DNA of 64,000 nucleotides, from NCBI RefSeq assembly GCF_036231965.1, contig NZ_CP109499.1:5704001-5768000 (forward strand), written 5' to 3'. Below are positions 1 to 8,750 of this stretch, one piece after another. The translations under genes and the position numbers were made by a program. Under the pieces are notes generated by a model. It did no database searches. It worked only from the letters and a program-made list of their open reading frames with translations, and had not been told where the DNA came from. How positions within the stretch are numbered: the first letter of the stretch is position 1; the number at the start of each line of letters is the position of its first letter. The stretch is from Streptomyces sp. NBC_01428 (lineage in GTDB: Bacteria; Actinomycetota; Actinomycetes; Streptomycetales; Streptomycetaceae).

Positions 1-89
1 CGATGGCCGCCGTGGCGCTGGTCGGGGCGTGGGTGACGACACGTGTCAGGGAGCGGCGACCCGCGGCCGGGATCGGCCAGAAAGGCTGA
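1..89 (+). CDS. C-terminal end of a membrane protein (partial)
   Basis: The reading frame is open from the window edge and ends at TGA 87-89, giving the last 28 residues. They consist of a short hydrophobic run (AAVALVGAWV) followed by an Arg-rich tail (RVRERR), which is how the last membrane helix and cytoplasmic end of many transporters look. The family cannot be told from so little. It could also be chance open sequence, because GC-rich frames stay open easily. Confidence 0.35.
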   Translation, partial: MAAVALVGAWVTTRVRERRPAAGIGQKG

Positions 90-348
90 GGCCGCGGCCC
101 ACGGGGGCTGCCGCGCGTCACGCGGCGGCGTCGACGGGCCGGGTGCGGGAGCGAGTGCGGACCGTCATGTGACGTCAGTCCCATCCACGGCGGACCCGGC
201 GTCGTCCGCGCGGTGACACGCCGCGGGCGCCGGTAGGGTGGCCCGGTTGTCATACGTAGCCGAGCCGACCGCCCGTCTGCCGTCACCGCCACACCGACGC
301 GCCGCGCGCGGACCCGGAAGCTCCCCATCGCCACCCAGACCGGAGACC

Positions 349-2151
349 GTGACTACCACCGCCGCCAGCGCCTCCTCGCACTCGCACCACCTCTCACCCG
401 CCTTCCCCGGCCGCGCCCCCTGGGGCACCGCCAACAAGCTGCGCGCCTGGCAGCAGGGGGCGATGGAGCGGTACATCCAGGAGCAGCCGCGCGACTTCCT
501 CGCCGTCGCCACCCCCGGCGCCGGCAAGACGACGTTCGCGCTGACGCTCGCGTCCTGGCTGCTGCACCACCACGTGGTCCAGCAGGTGACCGTGGTCGCG
601 CCGACCGAGCACCTGAAGAAGCAGTGGGCCGAGGCGGCCGCGCGGATAGGGATCAAGCTGGATCCCGAGTACAGCGCCGGGCCGCTCAGCAAGGAGTACC
701 ACGGCGTCGCGGTGACGTACGCGGGTGTCGGTGTGCGGCCGATGCTGCACCGCAACCGCTCCGAGCAGCGCAAGACGCTCGTCATCCTCGACGAGATCCA
801 CCACGCCGGTGACAGCAAGTCCTGGGGCGAGGCCTGTCTGGAGGCGTTCGAGCCCGCCACCCGCCGGCTCGCGCTCACCGGTACGCCGTTCCGCTCCGAC
901 ACCAACCCCATCCCCTTCGTCACCTACGAGGAGGGGAGGGACGGCATCCGCCGGTCCTCCGCCGACTACACGTACGGATACGGGTCCGCGCTCGGGGACG
1001 GGGTCGTGCGGCCCGTCATCTTCCTCTCCTACAGCGGCAACATGCGCTGGCGCACCAAGGCGGGCGACGAGATCGCCGCGCGCCTCGGCGAGCCGATGAC
1101 CAAGGACGCGATCAGCCAGGCCTGGCGCACCGCGCTCGACCCGCGCGGCGAGTGGATGCCGAGCGTGCTGCGCGCCGCCGACCAGCGGCTCACCGAGGTG
1201 CGCAAGGGCATCCCGGACGCCGGGGCCCTCGTCATCGCCACCGACCAGGACTCGGCCCGCGCCTACGCCAAGCTGATCCGGGAGATCACCGGCTCCAAGG
1301 CCACCGTCGTCCTGTCCGACGACACCGGCGCCTCGAAACGCATCGACGACTTCGCGGCGAGCGAGGACCGGTGGATGGTCGCCGTCCGCATGGTGTCCGA
1401 GGGCGTCGACGTGCCGCGCCTCGCCGTCGGCGTGTACGCGACCACCATCTCGACGCCGCTGTTCTTCGCGCAGGCCGTCGGCCGTTTCGTGCGGTCCCGG
1501 CGGCGCGGCGAGACCGCGTCCGTGTTCCTGCCGACCGTCCCCGACCTCCTCACCTTCGCCAACGAGATGGAGGTCGAGCGCGACCACGCCCTCGACAAGC
1601 CGAAGAAGGAGGGCGAGGAGGACCCGTACGCCGAGTCCGAGCAGGAGATGGAGGAGGCGAACAAGGAGCAGGACGAGGACACCGGCGAGCAGGAGCAGTT
1701 CTCCTTCGAGGCGCTGGAGTCCGAGGCCGTCTTCGACCGCGTCCTCTACGACGGCGCCGAGTTCGGCATGCAGGCCCACCCCGGCAGCGAGGAGGAGCAG
1801 GACTACCTCGGCATCCCCGGGCTCCTCGAACCCGACCAGGTGCAGTTGCTGCTCCAGAAGCGACAGGCCCGCCAGATCGCGCACAGCCGCAAGAAGCCGG
1901 ACGACGAGGCGGACCTCCTCGAACTGCCCGCCGAGCGGCGTCCGGTGGTCTCCCACAAGGAGATGCTGGAACTGCGCAAGCAGCTCAACACCATGGTCGG
2001 CGCGTACGTCCACCAGAGCGGCAAGCCGCACGGCGTGATCCACACCGAGCTGCGCCGCGTCTGCGGCGGCCCGCCGAGCGCGGAGGCCACGGCCGGGCAA
2101 CTGCGCCAGCGGATCGCCAAGGTCCAGGAGTGGGCCACCCGGATGCGGTGA
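349..2151 (+). CDS. DEAD/DEAH-box (SF2) helicase
   Basis: A 600-residue SF2 ATPase that should unwind or remodel nucleic acid in the cytoplasm; its substrate is not known. The Walker A motif is ATPGAGKTTFA (residues 54-64), the DEAH-type box reads LDEIHH, motif III is LTGTPFRSD, and the C-terminal RecA-like domain carries the motif VI region AQAVGRFVRSRRRG. An acidic linker rich in Glu (about residues 435-480) follows, then a C-terminal domain with DQVQLLLQKRQARQ that is typical of this Streptomyces family. The frame is open further upstream, but conservation begins only at GTG 349, with GGAG at 342-345. The first 15 residues are Ser/His-rich. It is transcribed alone. Confidence 0.9.
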   Translation: MTTTAASASSHSHHLSPAFPGRAPWGTANKLRAWQQGAMERYIQEQPRDFLAVATPGAGKTTFALTLASWLLHHHVVQQVTVVAPTEHLKKQWAEAAARIGIKLDPEYSAGPLSKEYHGVAVTYAGVGVRPMLHRNRSEQRKTLVILDEIHHAGDSKSWGEACLEAFEPATRRLALTGTPFRSDTNPIPFVTYEEGRDGIRRSSADYTYGYGSALGDGVVRPVIFLSYSGNMRWRTKAGDEIAARLGEPMTKDAISQAWRTALDPRGEWMPSVLRAADQRLTEVRKGIPDAGALVIATDQDSARAYAKLIREITGSKATVVLSDDTGASKRIDDFAASEDRWMVAVRMVSEGVDVPRLAVGVYATTISTPLFFAQAVGRFVRSRRRGETASVFLPTVPDLLTFANEMEVERDHALDKPKKEGEEDPYAESEQEMEEANKEQDEDTGEQEQFSFEALESEAVFDRVLYDGAEFGMQAHPGSEEEQDYLGIPGLLEPDQVQLLLQKRQARQIAHSRKKPDDEADLLELPAERRPVVSHKEMLELRKQLNTMVGAYVHQSGKPHGVIHTELRRVCGGPPSAEATAGQLRQRIAKVQEWATRMR

Positions 2152-2830
2152 TCCGCGGTCGCGGAGATCACCGGGACGCCTGACATCCGTGTCGCCGGGA
2201 CGCCTGACATCCGCGTCGCCGGGACACCTGACACCCGTGCCGCCGGACACGCGCCATCCGTGTCCGTGAGCACCTGCGGCGCCTGACGCCACCTGACACC
2301 CGTGTCCGTCGCGGTCCGTGAGCGGTGCCGTCGGCGTGTGTTCCCGGGCCGGCCGATCGTCGGCCCCGGCCCCCGCCCCGGCGCCGGACCGCGGGACCGC
2401 GGACGCACATGGAGAACCGGTTACCTCGGCGCGGCCGATATCCGGAACCCGCCCCCCCTGCGCGGCGGCTTCCCTTTCAGGGGCGCGCAACTCTTCGGAC
2501 CGGCGTGCGCCTCCGCCGGTGCGCTGCGTGCACGCGCGGTGTACGCGGAGTTCCGCGCGCTCCACGTTCCGGGACAAACGGAATCAGTCCGTACGAGCCG
2601 ATGCCCGGATTCTGGACGGAGACTTCCGCTGAGCGGACCGGCTCGCTACTGTCCCGCTACGCACACGCCCCGTGGCAGCGCCGCCGCGGAGCGCAGCCGT
2701 GAAGCGACTCCGCCCGGGAAGAGCCCGGGTCGCCAGCCGACCGGCGGCCTCTTGAGCGCGTCGCCGACGGGACTCGGTGACGCATCCGCCGAGCGAGGGC
2801 CGTCGACCTCACCACTAAGGAGTGGGCGTC
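2152..2830. other. Long intergenic region, helicase to IclR gene
   Basis: About 680 bases without a convincing gene. It begins with a degenerate 24-base tandem repeat, then passes through GC-rich sequence in which several frames stay open by composition alone. Just before the IclR gene there is a good ribosome binding site. No clear terminator hairpin or sigma-70 promoter was recognised. Confidence 0.5.
2171..2266. repeat. 24-base tandem repeat, about four copies
   Basis: Units start at 2171, 2195, 2219 and 2243 and share the core CCGGGACGCCTGACATCC. Copies one and two differ at one base, and later copies decay. The array starts 20 bases after the helicase stop codon. It resembles a minisatellite and has no spacers, so it is not a CRISPR array. 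Confidence 0.75.
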
Positions 2831-3472
2831 GTGACCGCGGAGACCTCTCAGACGCTCGACCGGGGACTGCGCGTCCTCAAGCTGCTCGCCGACACGGACC
2901 ACGGGCTGACCGTCACCGAGCTTTCGAACAAACTGGGCGTCAACCGGACCGTGGTGTACCGGTTGCTCGCCACGCTGGAGCAGCACGCGCTCGTACGGCG
3001 GGACCTCGGCGGTCGTGCCCGGGTCGGTCTCGGGGTCCTGCGCCTCGGCAGCCAGGTGCACCCTCTGGTGCGGGAGGCGGCGCTGCCCGCGCTGCGCGCC
3101 CTGGCCGAGGACATAGGCGCGACGGCCCATCTGACGCTGGTCGACGGGACGGAGGCGCTCGCCGTCGCCGTCGTCGAACCCACGTGGACCGACTACCACG
3201 TGGCCTACCGGGCCGGGTTCCGGCATCCGCTGGACCGGGGAGCCGCGGGCCGCGCGATCCTCGCCGCCCGGCAGGCGCCGGTGGGGGATCCCGGGTACAC
3301 GCTCACCCACGGGGAGTTGGAGGCGGGCGCCAGCGGGGCCGCGGCGCCGCTCATCGGGGTGACGGGGGTCGAGGGCAGTGTCGGGGTGGTCATGCTCGCG
3401 GACGCGGTGCCGGAGCGGGTCGGGCCGCGCGTGATGGACGCGGCCCGCGAGGTCGCGGACGCCCTGCGCTGA
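2831..3472 (+). CDS. IclR-family transcriptional regulator
   Basis: A 213-residue repressor-type regulator. An N-terminal winged helix-turn-helix (about residues 8-65, with LTVTELSNKLGVNRTVVYRL) is followed by an IclR effector-binding domain (GATAHLTLVDG, then DRGAAGRAILAA). The C-terminal effector domain is shorter than in many IclR proteins, lacking part of the usual 170-180 residues. GTG 2831 is chosen because AAGGAG at 2817-2822 sits eight bases upstream; the in-frame GTG at 2822 would overlap that site. No neighbouring operon suggests a ligand. The next gene starts 260 bases downstream. Confidence 0.85.
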   Translation: MTAETSQTLDRGLRVLKLLADTDHGLTVTELSNKLGVNRTVVYRLLATLEQHALVRRDLGGRARVGLGVLRLGSQVHPLVREAALPALRALAEDIGATAHLTLVDGTEALAVAVVEPTWTDYHVAYRAGFRHPLDRGAAGRAILAARQAPVGDPGYTLTHGELEAGASGAAAPLIGVTGVEGSVGVVMLADAVPERVGPRVMDAAREVADALR

Positions 3473-3719
3473 CCCGGCAGCGGGTGGCGCCGACGCCCTC
3501 CGCGACGCGCCGGCGCCTTGACCGAAGCGCCGTGCGTCGACGGAGGCCCCACCGCCCGGGGTGCTGCGGGAACCGTCGCCCCGCGACCTGGCCGCTCCGT
3601 ACGGACACGGTTCCCGAACGCGGGGACGTCTCGGCCCGTACCGCCCCGTCGGCCCGGGGTGATCCTTGCCCGGCCTCGCCCCGTGGGACCTGTCCGGAGG
3701 GCCCGGCGGCAGGGGACGT

Positions 3720-3725
3720 TAGATT
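3720..3725 (+). promoter_or_regulatory. Candidate -10 element, leaderless start
   Basis: TAGATT ends seven bases before GTG 3732, and no Shine-Dalgarno sequence lies between them. That spacing would put the transcription start at the start codon, so the downstream mRNA is probably leaderless. No good -35 element was recognised. Confidence 0.4.
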
Positions 3726-3731
3726 GAACCC

Positions 3732-4520
3732 GTGCTCTCTCGCCTCACGCGCCCCAAGGCCGTCGCCGTCTGCGCCCTCCCCGTCGTGGCCCTCCTCGCC
3801 ACGGCGGTGTTCGCGCCGCTGCCCTTCTCCCTGGCGCAGCCCGGCCTGACGGCGAACGTCCTCGGCGAGAACAAGGGCGACCCGGTGATCACGATCACGG
3901 GGGCGCCCACCCGCGACACCCGCGGCCAGCTCCGGATGACGACGATCGAGGCCACCGGGCCCGACGCGAAGATCTCCCTCGGGGACGTGCTCAGCGGCTG
4001 GTTCGCCACCGACAAGGCCGTGATGCCCCGCGACTCGGTCTATCCGAGCGGCGGCAGCGTCAAGGAGATCGAGCAGCACAACGCGAACGAGATGAAGAAG
4101 TCCCAGGACACCGCCACCGAGGCGGCGCTCGGCTATCTGCACGAGAAGGGCGACGTCAAGGTCACGCTGAAGCTCGCCGACGTCGGCGGACCGAGTGCCG
4201 GGCTGCTCTTCTCGCTCGGCATCGTCGACAAGCTGGACGGCGACGGCAGCGGCGGCGACCTCACGGGCGGCCGGGTCGTCGCGGGTACGGGAACGATCGA
4301 CGCCGACGGCAAGGTCGGCGCGGTCGGCGGGGTCGCCCTCAAGACGCAGGCGGCCCGCCGCGACGGGGCGACCGTGTTCCTCGTACCGAAGGCGGAGTGC
4401 TCGGACGCGAAGTCGGAGCTGCCGAAGGGGCTGCGGCTGGTCCCGGTGACGAGCCTGCAGGGCGCGGTCGAGTCGCTGGTCTCCCTGGAGAAGGGCAAGG
4501 GCTCGGTCCCGAGCTGCTAG
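3732..4520 (+). CDS. Exported stand-alone Lon (S16) protease domain
   Basis: A 262-residue protein with an N-terminal membrane or signal segment (about residues 8-35) and a C-terminal Lon proteolytic domain. The catalytic serine is Ser155 in GGPSAGLLFSLG, and Lys204 in VGAVGGVALK completes the Ser-Lys dyad. There is no AAA ATPase domain and, unlike YlbL-type proteins, no obvious PDZ domain, although the middle (residues 40-130) is not identified. The active site should lie outside the cytoplasmic membrane. Translation appears leaderless. The substrate is unknown. Confidence 0.8.
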   Translation: MLSRLTRPKAVAVCALPVVALLATAVFAPLPFSLAQPGLTANVLGENKGDPVITITGAPTRDTRGQLRMTTIEATGPDAKISLGDVLSGWFATDKAVMPRDSVYPSGGSVKEIEQHNANEMKKSQDTATEAALGYLHEKGDVKVTLKLADVGGPSAGLLFSLGIVDKLDGDGSGGDLTGGRVVAGTGTIDADGKVGAVGGVALKTQAARRDGATVFLVPKAECSDAKSELPKGLRLVPVTSLQGAVESLVSLEKGKGSVPSC

Positions 4521-4555
4521 TCCGGACCCGCGAAAGGATCCGTCCGCCGCCCCGC

Positions 4556-4741
4556 TCAGAAGGCCGCGGCGGCCGTCCTCGGCGCGGAGGCCAGGCGGAG
4601 GCCGACCTCCACGAGGGTCCATCCGACGCGGGCGCGCAGCCGGTGGGGGCGGGCCTCGGCCGTGAGCCGGTAGGTGTCTGCCTCGGCCCGCAGTTCGGCG
4701 GCGCGCAGGTGGTGCAGCTGGAGTTGGGTGTCCGGGTGCAT
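4556..4741 (-). CDS. Small protein of unknown function
   Basis: A 61-residue protein, Ala/Arg/Leu-rich and probably helical, with no recognised domain, signal peptide or membrane segment. It lies 107 bases after the stop of the ArsR-like regulator gene on the same strand and might be cotranscribed with it. Convergent with the S16 protease gene, 35 bases away. The coding call rests on its clean boundaries and position, so confidence is moderate. Confidence 0.5.
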   Translation of the reverse strand: MHPDTQLQLHHLRAAELRAEADTYRLTAEARPHRLRARVGWTLVEVGLRLASAPRTAAAAF

Positions 4742-4848
4742 CGGTGTGACCTCTCTTCGATGGGGTCGGGCGTCGGGGTCGCGTGTCGTGGTGGGGCGTA
4801 GGGATCGGGCTTCCTCGGGGTGAGCCGGCTCGTTCGCGGCCCGCCTGC

Positions 4849-5487
4849 TCAGTCGGACGCCTGCGGGAACACGTGGGTGTGGAAGCGCAGTTGGGCCGCC
4901 TCGGTGTCGGCCTCGGGGCGTTCGAGGGCGGCGTAGCTCTCCAGCAGGGCGTGCATTTTTTCGATCAGTTCGCGGGACTGCGCCGGGGTCAGCCGGATCG
5001 TGAAGTCGCTCATGTCGGTGGCGCGGGTCCAGTCGTCGGACCAGTCGTCACGCGTGCCGAGCCACGTCGACAGCTCGCGGGCGTGGCTGGTGGCGACCTC
5101 GTGCAGGAACATGTCCGCCGCCCCGCGCACCGCCGGGTCCGGGTCCTTGAGCAGTTCCTCGTCGAAACCGAGCCCCTGGTCGGCCGCCTGCCACCAGCGC
5201 TCACGCCCCTTGCCCCGGTCCGGCGCGTCCTCGACGAAGCCGTGCGCGGCGAGCTGGCGCAGGTGGTAACTGGTCGCCCCGCTGGACTCGTTCAGCCGCT
5301 CGGCGAGCATCGACGCGGTGGCCGGGCCCCGGCGCCGCAGGCTGCTCAGCAGTTCCATGCGCAGCGGGTGGGCGAGACCGCGCAGGGAGCGGGCGTCGAG
5401 CCGCCGGTGCTGCGGCGGTGCCGGCGGCAGGGGCGGCTCCGGCGGGAGAGGGGCGTTCGGGGGGTGCGGTGGCTGCTGCTCCGTCAT
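4849..5487 (-). CDS. ArsR-like winged-helix transcriptional regulator
   Basis: A 212-residue regulator with a Pro-rich N-terminal tail (about residues 1-25). An ArsR-type winged helix follows (residues 30-100): RSLRGLAHPLRMELLSSL, then SMLAERLNESSGATSYHLRQL. A C-terminal helical domain of about 100 residues contains the FTIRLTPAQSRELIEKMHALL segment. No metal-binding Cys cluster is visible, so it probably belongs to the non-metal HTH_20 group. ATG 5487 is preferred over an upstream in-frame start at 5577, because that start would place the operator inside the coding sequence. The TTGCAA array just upstream suggests autoregulation. Confidence 0.85.
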   Translation of the reverse strand: MTEQQPPHPPNAPLPPEPPLPPAPPQHRRLDARSLRGLAHPLRMELLSSLRRRGPATASMLAERLNESSGATSYHLRQLAAHGFVEDAPDRGKGRERWWQAADQGLGFDEELLKDPDPAVRGAADMFLHEVATSHARELSTWLGTRDDWSDDWTRATDMSDFTIRLTPAQSRELIEKMHALLESYAALERPEADTEAAQLRFHTHVFPQASD

Positions 5488-5502
5488 GCGTACAAAGGTA
5501 GC

Positions 5503-5538
5503 GTTGCAAAGACTTGCTTGCAACAGTTTCTTTGCAAC
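5503..5538. promoter_or_regulatory. Operator with three TTGCAA palindromes
   Basis: TTGCAA occurs at 5504, 5518 and 5532, exactly 14 bases apart. The outer two form a perfect 10-base inverted repeat (GTTGCAAAGA ... TCTTTGCAAC). The array begins 15 bases upstream of the ArsR-like start codon, in the region where its promoter should be, and is AT-rich against the background. Autorepression by that regulator is the simplest reading. Confidence 0.65.
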
Positions 5539-5611
5539 TACTTCCCGGGACGGCCGAGGACCGCCCCGACCGGTCAACCGCCCTGCGGATCGGCCGAGTT
5601 CGCGGTCCCGT

Positions 5612-6592
5612 TCACTTCTGCTTGACGAACCCCTCCGACGTCATCCAGTCCAGAGCCACCTCGTGCGGATCCTGGCCCTCCACGTCGACCTTGGCGTTCA
5701 GGTCCTGCGCCACCGAGTTGTTCAGCGCCTTCGTCACCGGCTCGATGACCTGGGCGATCTGCGGATACTTCTTGAAGGCCTTGGCGTTGACCACGGGCGC
5801 GGCGTTGTAGTTGGGGAAGAACTTCTTGTTGTCCTGCATCACCTCCAGGTTCATCGACTTGATGCGCCCGTCGGTGGTGAACACCTCCCCGTACGTGCAA
5901 CTGCCCTTCTTCACCTGGGTGTAGATGATCCCGGTGTCCATCTGCGTGATGTTCTTCGCCGGGATCGACATGCCGTACGCCTTCTCCATGCCCGGCAGTC
6001 CGTCGGCCCGGTTGGCGAACTCGCTCTCCACGCACAGGGTGACGGCGCCCGGGTCCGACTTCGACAGCGCGGCCACGTCGGAGAGCGTCTTCGTGCCGTA
6101 CTTCTTGAAGTTGGCCTGGTTCATGGCGAGCGCGTAGGTGTTGTTGAGGACGGACGGCGGCAGCCAGACCACGCCGTTCTTCGTGTCGGCGTCGTGCACG
6201 GCCTGCCACTGCTTCTGCGGGTCCGTGATCGGCTTGCTGTTGCCGAGGTAGGTGATCCACGCGGTGCCCGTGTACTCGTACGTCGCGTCCGCGTCCCCGT
6301 TCTTGATCGCCTCACGCGTGCCGATCGACCCCTGGATACCGGTGCGGTCGATGACCTTCGCGCCGGCCGCCTGGAACGCGATGCCCATGATCGCGCCGAG
6401 GACCAGCTGTTCGGTGAACTCCTTCGACGCCACCGTGAGCGTGGCGCCCTTGAGGGGCTGTCCCTTCCCCACGGTGCCGGGCTCGACGTCGTCGGTCATC
6501 GGGGAGCCGCTGGTCAGCCCGCACCCGGACGCCAGCACGAGCAGTCCCGCGAACAGCGCGAGGGCACGGGTCCTTCTCGTGGGCGCGGTCAC
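5612..6592 (-). CDS. Glycine betaine/proline-type ABC substrate-binding lipoprotein
   Basis: A 326-residue OpuC/OsmF-type binding protein that should capture a quaternary ammonium compatible solute, such as glycine betaine, choline or proline betaine, outside the membrane. A signal peptide leads to the lipobox LASGC, with Cys24 as the lipidated residue. The mature domain opens with TLTVASKEFTEQLVLGAIMG and contains the family feature YEYTGTAWITYLG. GTG 6592 overlaps the permease stop by four bases (GTGA), so translation is coupled. It is the last gene of the importer operon. The exact solute is not readable from sequence. Confidence 0.9.
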   Translation of the reverse strand: MTAPTRRTRALALFAGLLVLASGCGLTSGSPMTDDVEPGTVGKGQPLKGATLTVASKEFTEQLVLGAIMGIAFQAAGAKVIDRTGIQGSIGTREAIKNGDADATYEYTGTAWITYLGNSKPITDPQKQWQAVHDADTKNGVVWLPPSVLNNTYALAMNQANFKKYGTKTLSDVAALSKSDPGAVTLCVESEFANRADGLPGMEKAYGMSIPAKNITQMDTGIIYTQVKKGSCTYGEVFTTDGRIKSMNLEVMQDNKKFFPNYNAAPVVNAKAFKKYPQIAQVIEPVTKALNNSVAQDLNAKVDVEGQDPHEVALDWMTSEGFVKQK

Positions 6593-7455
6593 TTCTCCAC
6601 CTCCAGGCCGCGCGGCCGCAGCAGCAGCTCCGCGAGCGACGCCAGCCAGTCGACCAGCAGGGCGAGAGCGACCGTGAGGACGGCGCCGAGGACCAGGACG
6701 GGCATGCGCTGGGTGGTGATGCCGGTGGTGATGAGGACGCCGAGCCCGCCACCGCCGCCGAAGGTGGCGAGGGTCGCGGTGCCCACGTTCAGGACGAGTG
6801 CCGTACGGACGCCGGCGAGGATCAGCGGGACCGCCAGCGGGAGTTCGACCCGGGTGAGGACGCCCAGCGGTGACATGCCGATGCCGCGGGACGCCTCCAG
6901 CAGGGTCGGGTCGTTCGCGTTCAGGCCGGCGATCGTGTTGGACAGGACCGGCAGGATCGCGTAGATCGTGATGCCGATCAGGGCCGACTTCTGGCCGGTG
7001 CCGAGCCAGATCACCAGGAGCGCCAGCAGACCGATCGCCGGGGTCGCCTGTCCCATGTTGGCGATCGTCATCGCGATCGGGGTGGCCTTCCGGAACGCCT
7101 TGCGGGTCAGCAGGATCCCCAGCGGGATCGCGATGATCAGCACGAAGAACGTGGAGATCGCCGTCAGCTGGATCTGCTGCCACAGGGCCTTGGACACCTG
7201 GCCGTTCGACAGGGCGTTCTTGGAGATCGGGTCGAGGTCCGCCTGCTGGAACCAGAGCCAGGTGCCCAGCAGCAGGGCGATCAGCAGGGCCGGCAGGAAG
7301 GTCAGCTTCTGCCAGCCGATCCGCCGCCGGGGCGGTTCGGCCGACGGCGGTGCCTCCCGCTCGCCCTCGCCGTCGCCGTCGCTGTCGTCGCGGAAGGCGA
7401 GCCCCTTCACCTCGTGCTCGCCCTCCGGGCGGTGTTCCGTCGGGGGAGTGTTCAC
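6589..7455 (-). CDS. ABC importer permease (compatible solute type)
   Basis: A 288-residue integral membrane permease. Residues 1-45 form a charged cytoplasmic tail (HRPEGEHEVKG, DDSDGDGEGEREAPP). A first helix lies near residues 50-70, then a BPD_transp_1 core with the coupling loop EASRGIGMSPLGVLTRVELP. It ends in LRPRGLEVEK. GTG 7455 overlaps the ATPase stop by four bases. It pairs with the permease at 8743-9390 to form the heterodimeric channel. Confidence 0.9.
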   Translation of the reverse strand: MNTPPTEHRPEGEHEVKGLAFRDDSDGDGEGEREAPPSAEPPRRRIGWQKLTFLPALLIALLLGTWLWFQQADLDPISKNALSNGQVSKALWQQIQLTAISTFFVLIIAIPLGILLTRKAFRKATPIAMTIANMGQATPAIGLLALLVIWLGTGQKSALIGITIYAILPVLSNTIAGLNANDPTLLEASRGIGMSPLGVLTRVELPLAVPLILAGVRTALVLNVGTATLATFGGGGGLGVLITTGITTQRMPVLVLGAVLTVALALLVDWLASLAELLLRPRGLEVEK

Positions 7456-8750
7456 GCCTTCGCCTCCCCGCCGTCGACGCCCTCCTGCTCGAACTGGGTC
7501 TGCTGGGCGCGTGCCTCCTCCAGCTCGTGCTGGTGCTCCATGGCCTCCAGCCGGTCGGCCTCCAGGAGTTCGTGCACGGAGTTCATCAGCGTCTCCATGT
7601 CGACCACCCCGGTGTACTCGCCGCGCCGCCCGGTGACCGGGACCCGGCCCGAGTTGTCCGTGAGGACCGCCTCCAGCGCGTCCCGCAGGGTGGCGTCCCG
7701 GGTCACCGTGTCGTGCACCAGGGTGCCCGCCCGCGCCAGCGACCCCTTGGCCCGCATCAGGTCGCCGCGCCGCAGCCACTTGTAGGGGCGGCCCCGCTTG
7801 TCGAGCAGCAGGATCTCGTTCGTGCCGCTGGAGCGGAGCTTGCCGAAGATGTCCTGGAGCGGGTCGTCGACGGTGACCGTCGGGTAGTCGGTGATCTCGA
7901 CGTCCCGCACGCGGCTCAGGTTCAGCCGCTTCAGGGCGGCGCCCGCGCCCACGAAACCCGAGACGAAGTCGTCGGCCGGGTTGGTGAGGATCGCCTCCGG
8001 GGTGTCGAACTGCGCGATGTGCGAGTGCTCACGCAGGACCGCGATCCGGTCGCCGAGCTTGATGGCCTCGTCGAAGTCGTGCGTCACGAAGACGATCGTC
8101 TTGTGCAGCTCGTGCTGGAGCCGGATCAGCTCGTCCTGGAGGTGGTCGCGGGTGATCGGGTCCACCGCGCCGAACGGCTCGTCCATGAGGAGTACCGGCG
8201 GGTCCGCGGCGAGCGCCCGCGCCACCCCGACGCGCTGCTGCTGGCCTCCGGAGAGCTGGCGCGGGTAGCGGCCCTGGAACTCGGAGGGGTCCAGGCCCAC
8301 CAGGTCCAGCATCTCCTCGACCCGCGCCTTGATCCGCGCCTTCGGCCAGCCGACCATCTTCGGGACGAGCGCGATGTTCTGGGCGACCGTCATGTGCGGG
8401 AACAGCCCGGACGACTGGATCGCGTACCCGACCTTGCGGCGCAGCTTCACCGGGTCCATGTCGGTGACGTCCTCGCCGCCGATCCGGATCCGGCCGCTGC
8501 TCGGCTCGATCAGCCGGTTGATCATCTTCAGGGTGGTCGACTTGCCGCAGCCGGACGGGCCGACGAACACGACGAGTTCGCCCGCCTTGATCTCCATGTT
8601 GACGCTGTCGACGGCCGCGTCGCGGCTGCCGGGGTAGCGCTTGGTGAGGTTCTCCAGCTCGATCGTGGCGCCCGTGGTCGACGAGGCGGCGGCGGCATCG
8701 GCGGTGTCGGGCCGCTCGGTGCGCCCGGTGGTGTCGGCGGTCTCAGGCAC
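7452..8750 (-). CDS. Compatible-solute ABC importer ATPase with CBS domains
   Basis: A 432-residue ProV/OpuCA-type ATPase that powers the importer. Motifs in order: Walker A GPSGCGKSTT, Q-loop AIQSSGLFPHMT, signature LSGGQQQR, Walker B VLLMDEPFGA and the H-loop FVTHDFDEA. The C-terminal part (about residues 280-400) has two CBS-like repeats, which in this family sense ionic strength or cyclic di-nucleotides. A 30-residue Ala/Thr-rich N-terminal extension precedes the ATPase fold. Its start overlaps the upstream permease stop by eight bases. Confidence 0.92.
   Translation of the reverse strand: MPETADTTGRTERPDTADAAAASSTTGATIELENLTKRYPGSRDAAVDSVNMEIKAGELVVFVGPSGCGKSTTLKMINRLIEPSSGRIRIGGEDVTDMDPVKLRRKVGYAIQSSGLFPHMTVAQNIALVPKMVGWPKARIKARVEEMLDLVGLDPSEFQGRYPRQLSGGQQQRVGVARALAADPPVLLMDEPFGAVDPITRDHLQDELIRLQHELHKTIVFVTHDFDEAIKLGDRIAVLREHSHIAQFDTPEAILTNPADDFVSGFVGAGAALKRLNLSRVRDVEITDYPTVTVDDPLQDIFGKLRSSGTNEILLLDKRGRPYKWLRRGDLMRAKGSLARAGTLVHDTVTRDATLRDALEAVLTDNSGRVPVTGRRGEYTGVVDMETLMNSVHELLEADRLEAMEHQHELEEARAQQTQFEQEGVDGGEAKA

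Noticed and set aside
394..2577. A 727-residue open frame on the minus strand opposite the helicase
   Set aside because: Composition is Arg/Gly/Val/Leu-biased with no domain, and the plus strand is a clear helicase. It is a GC-frame shadow.
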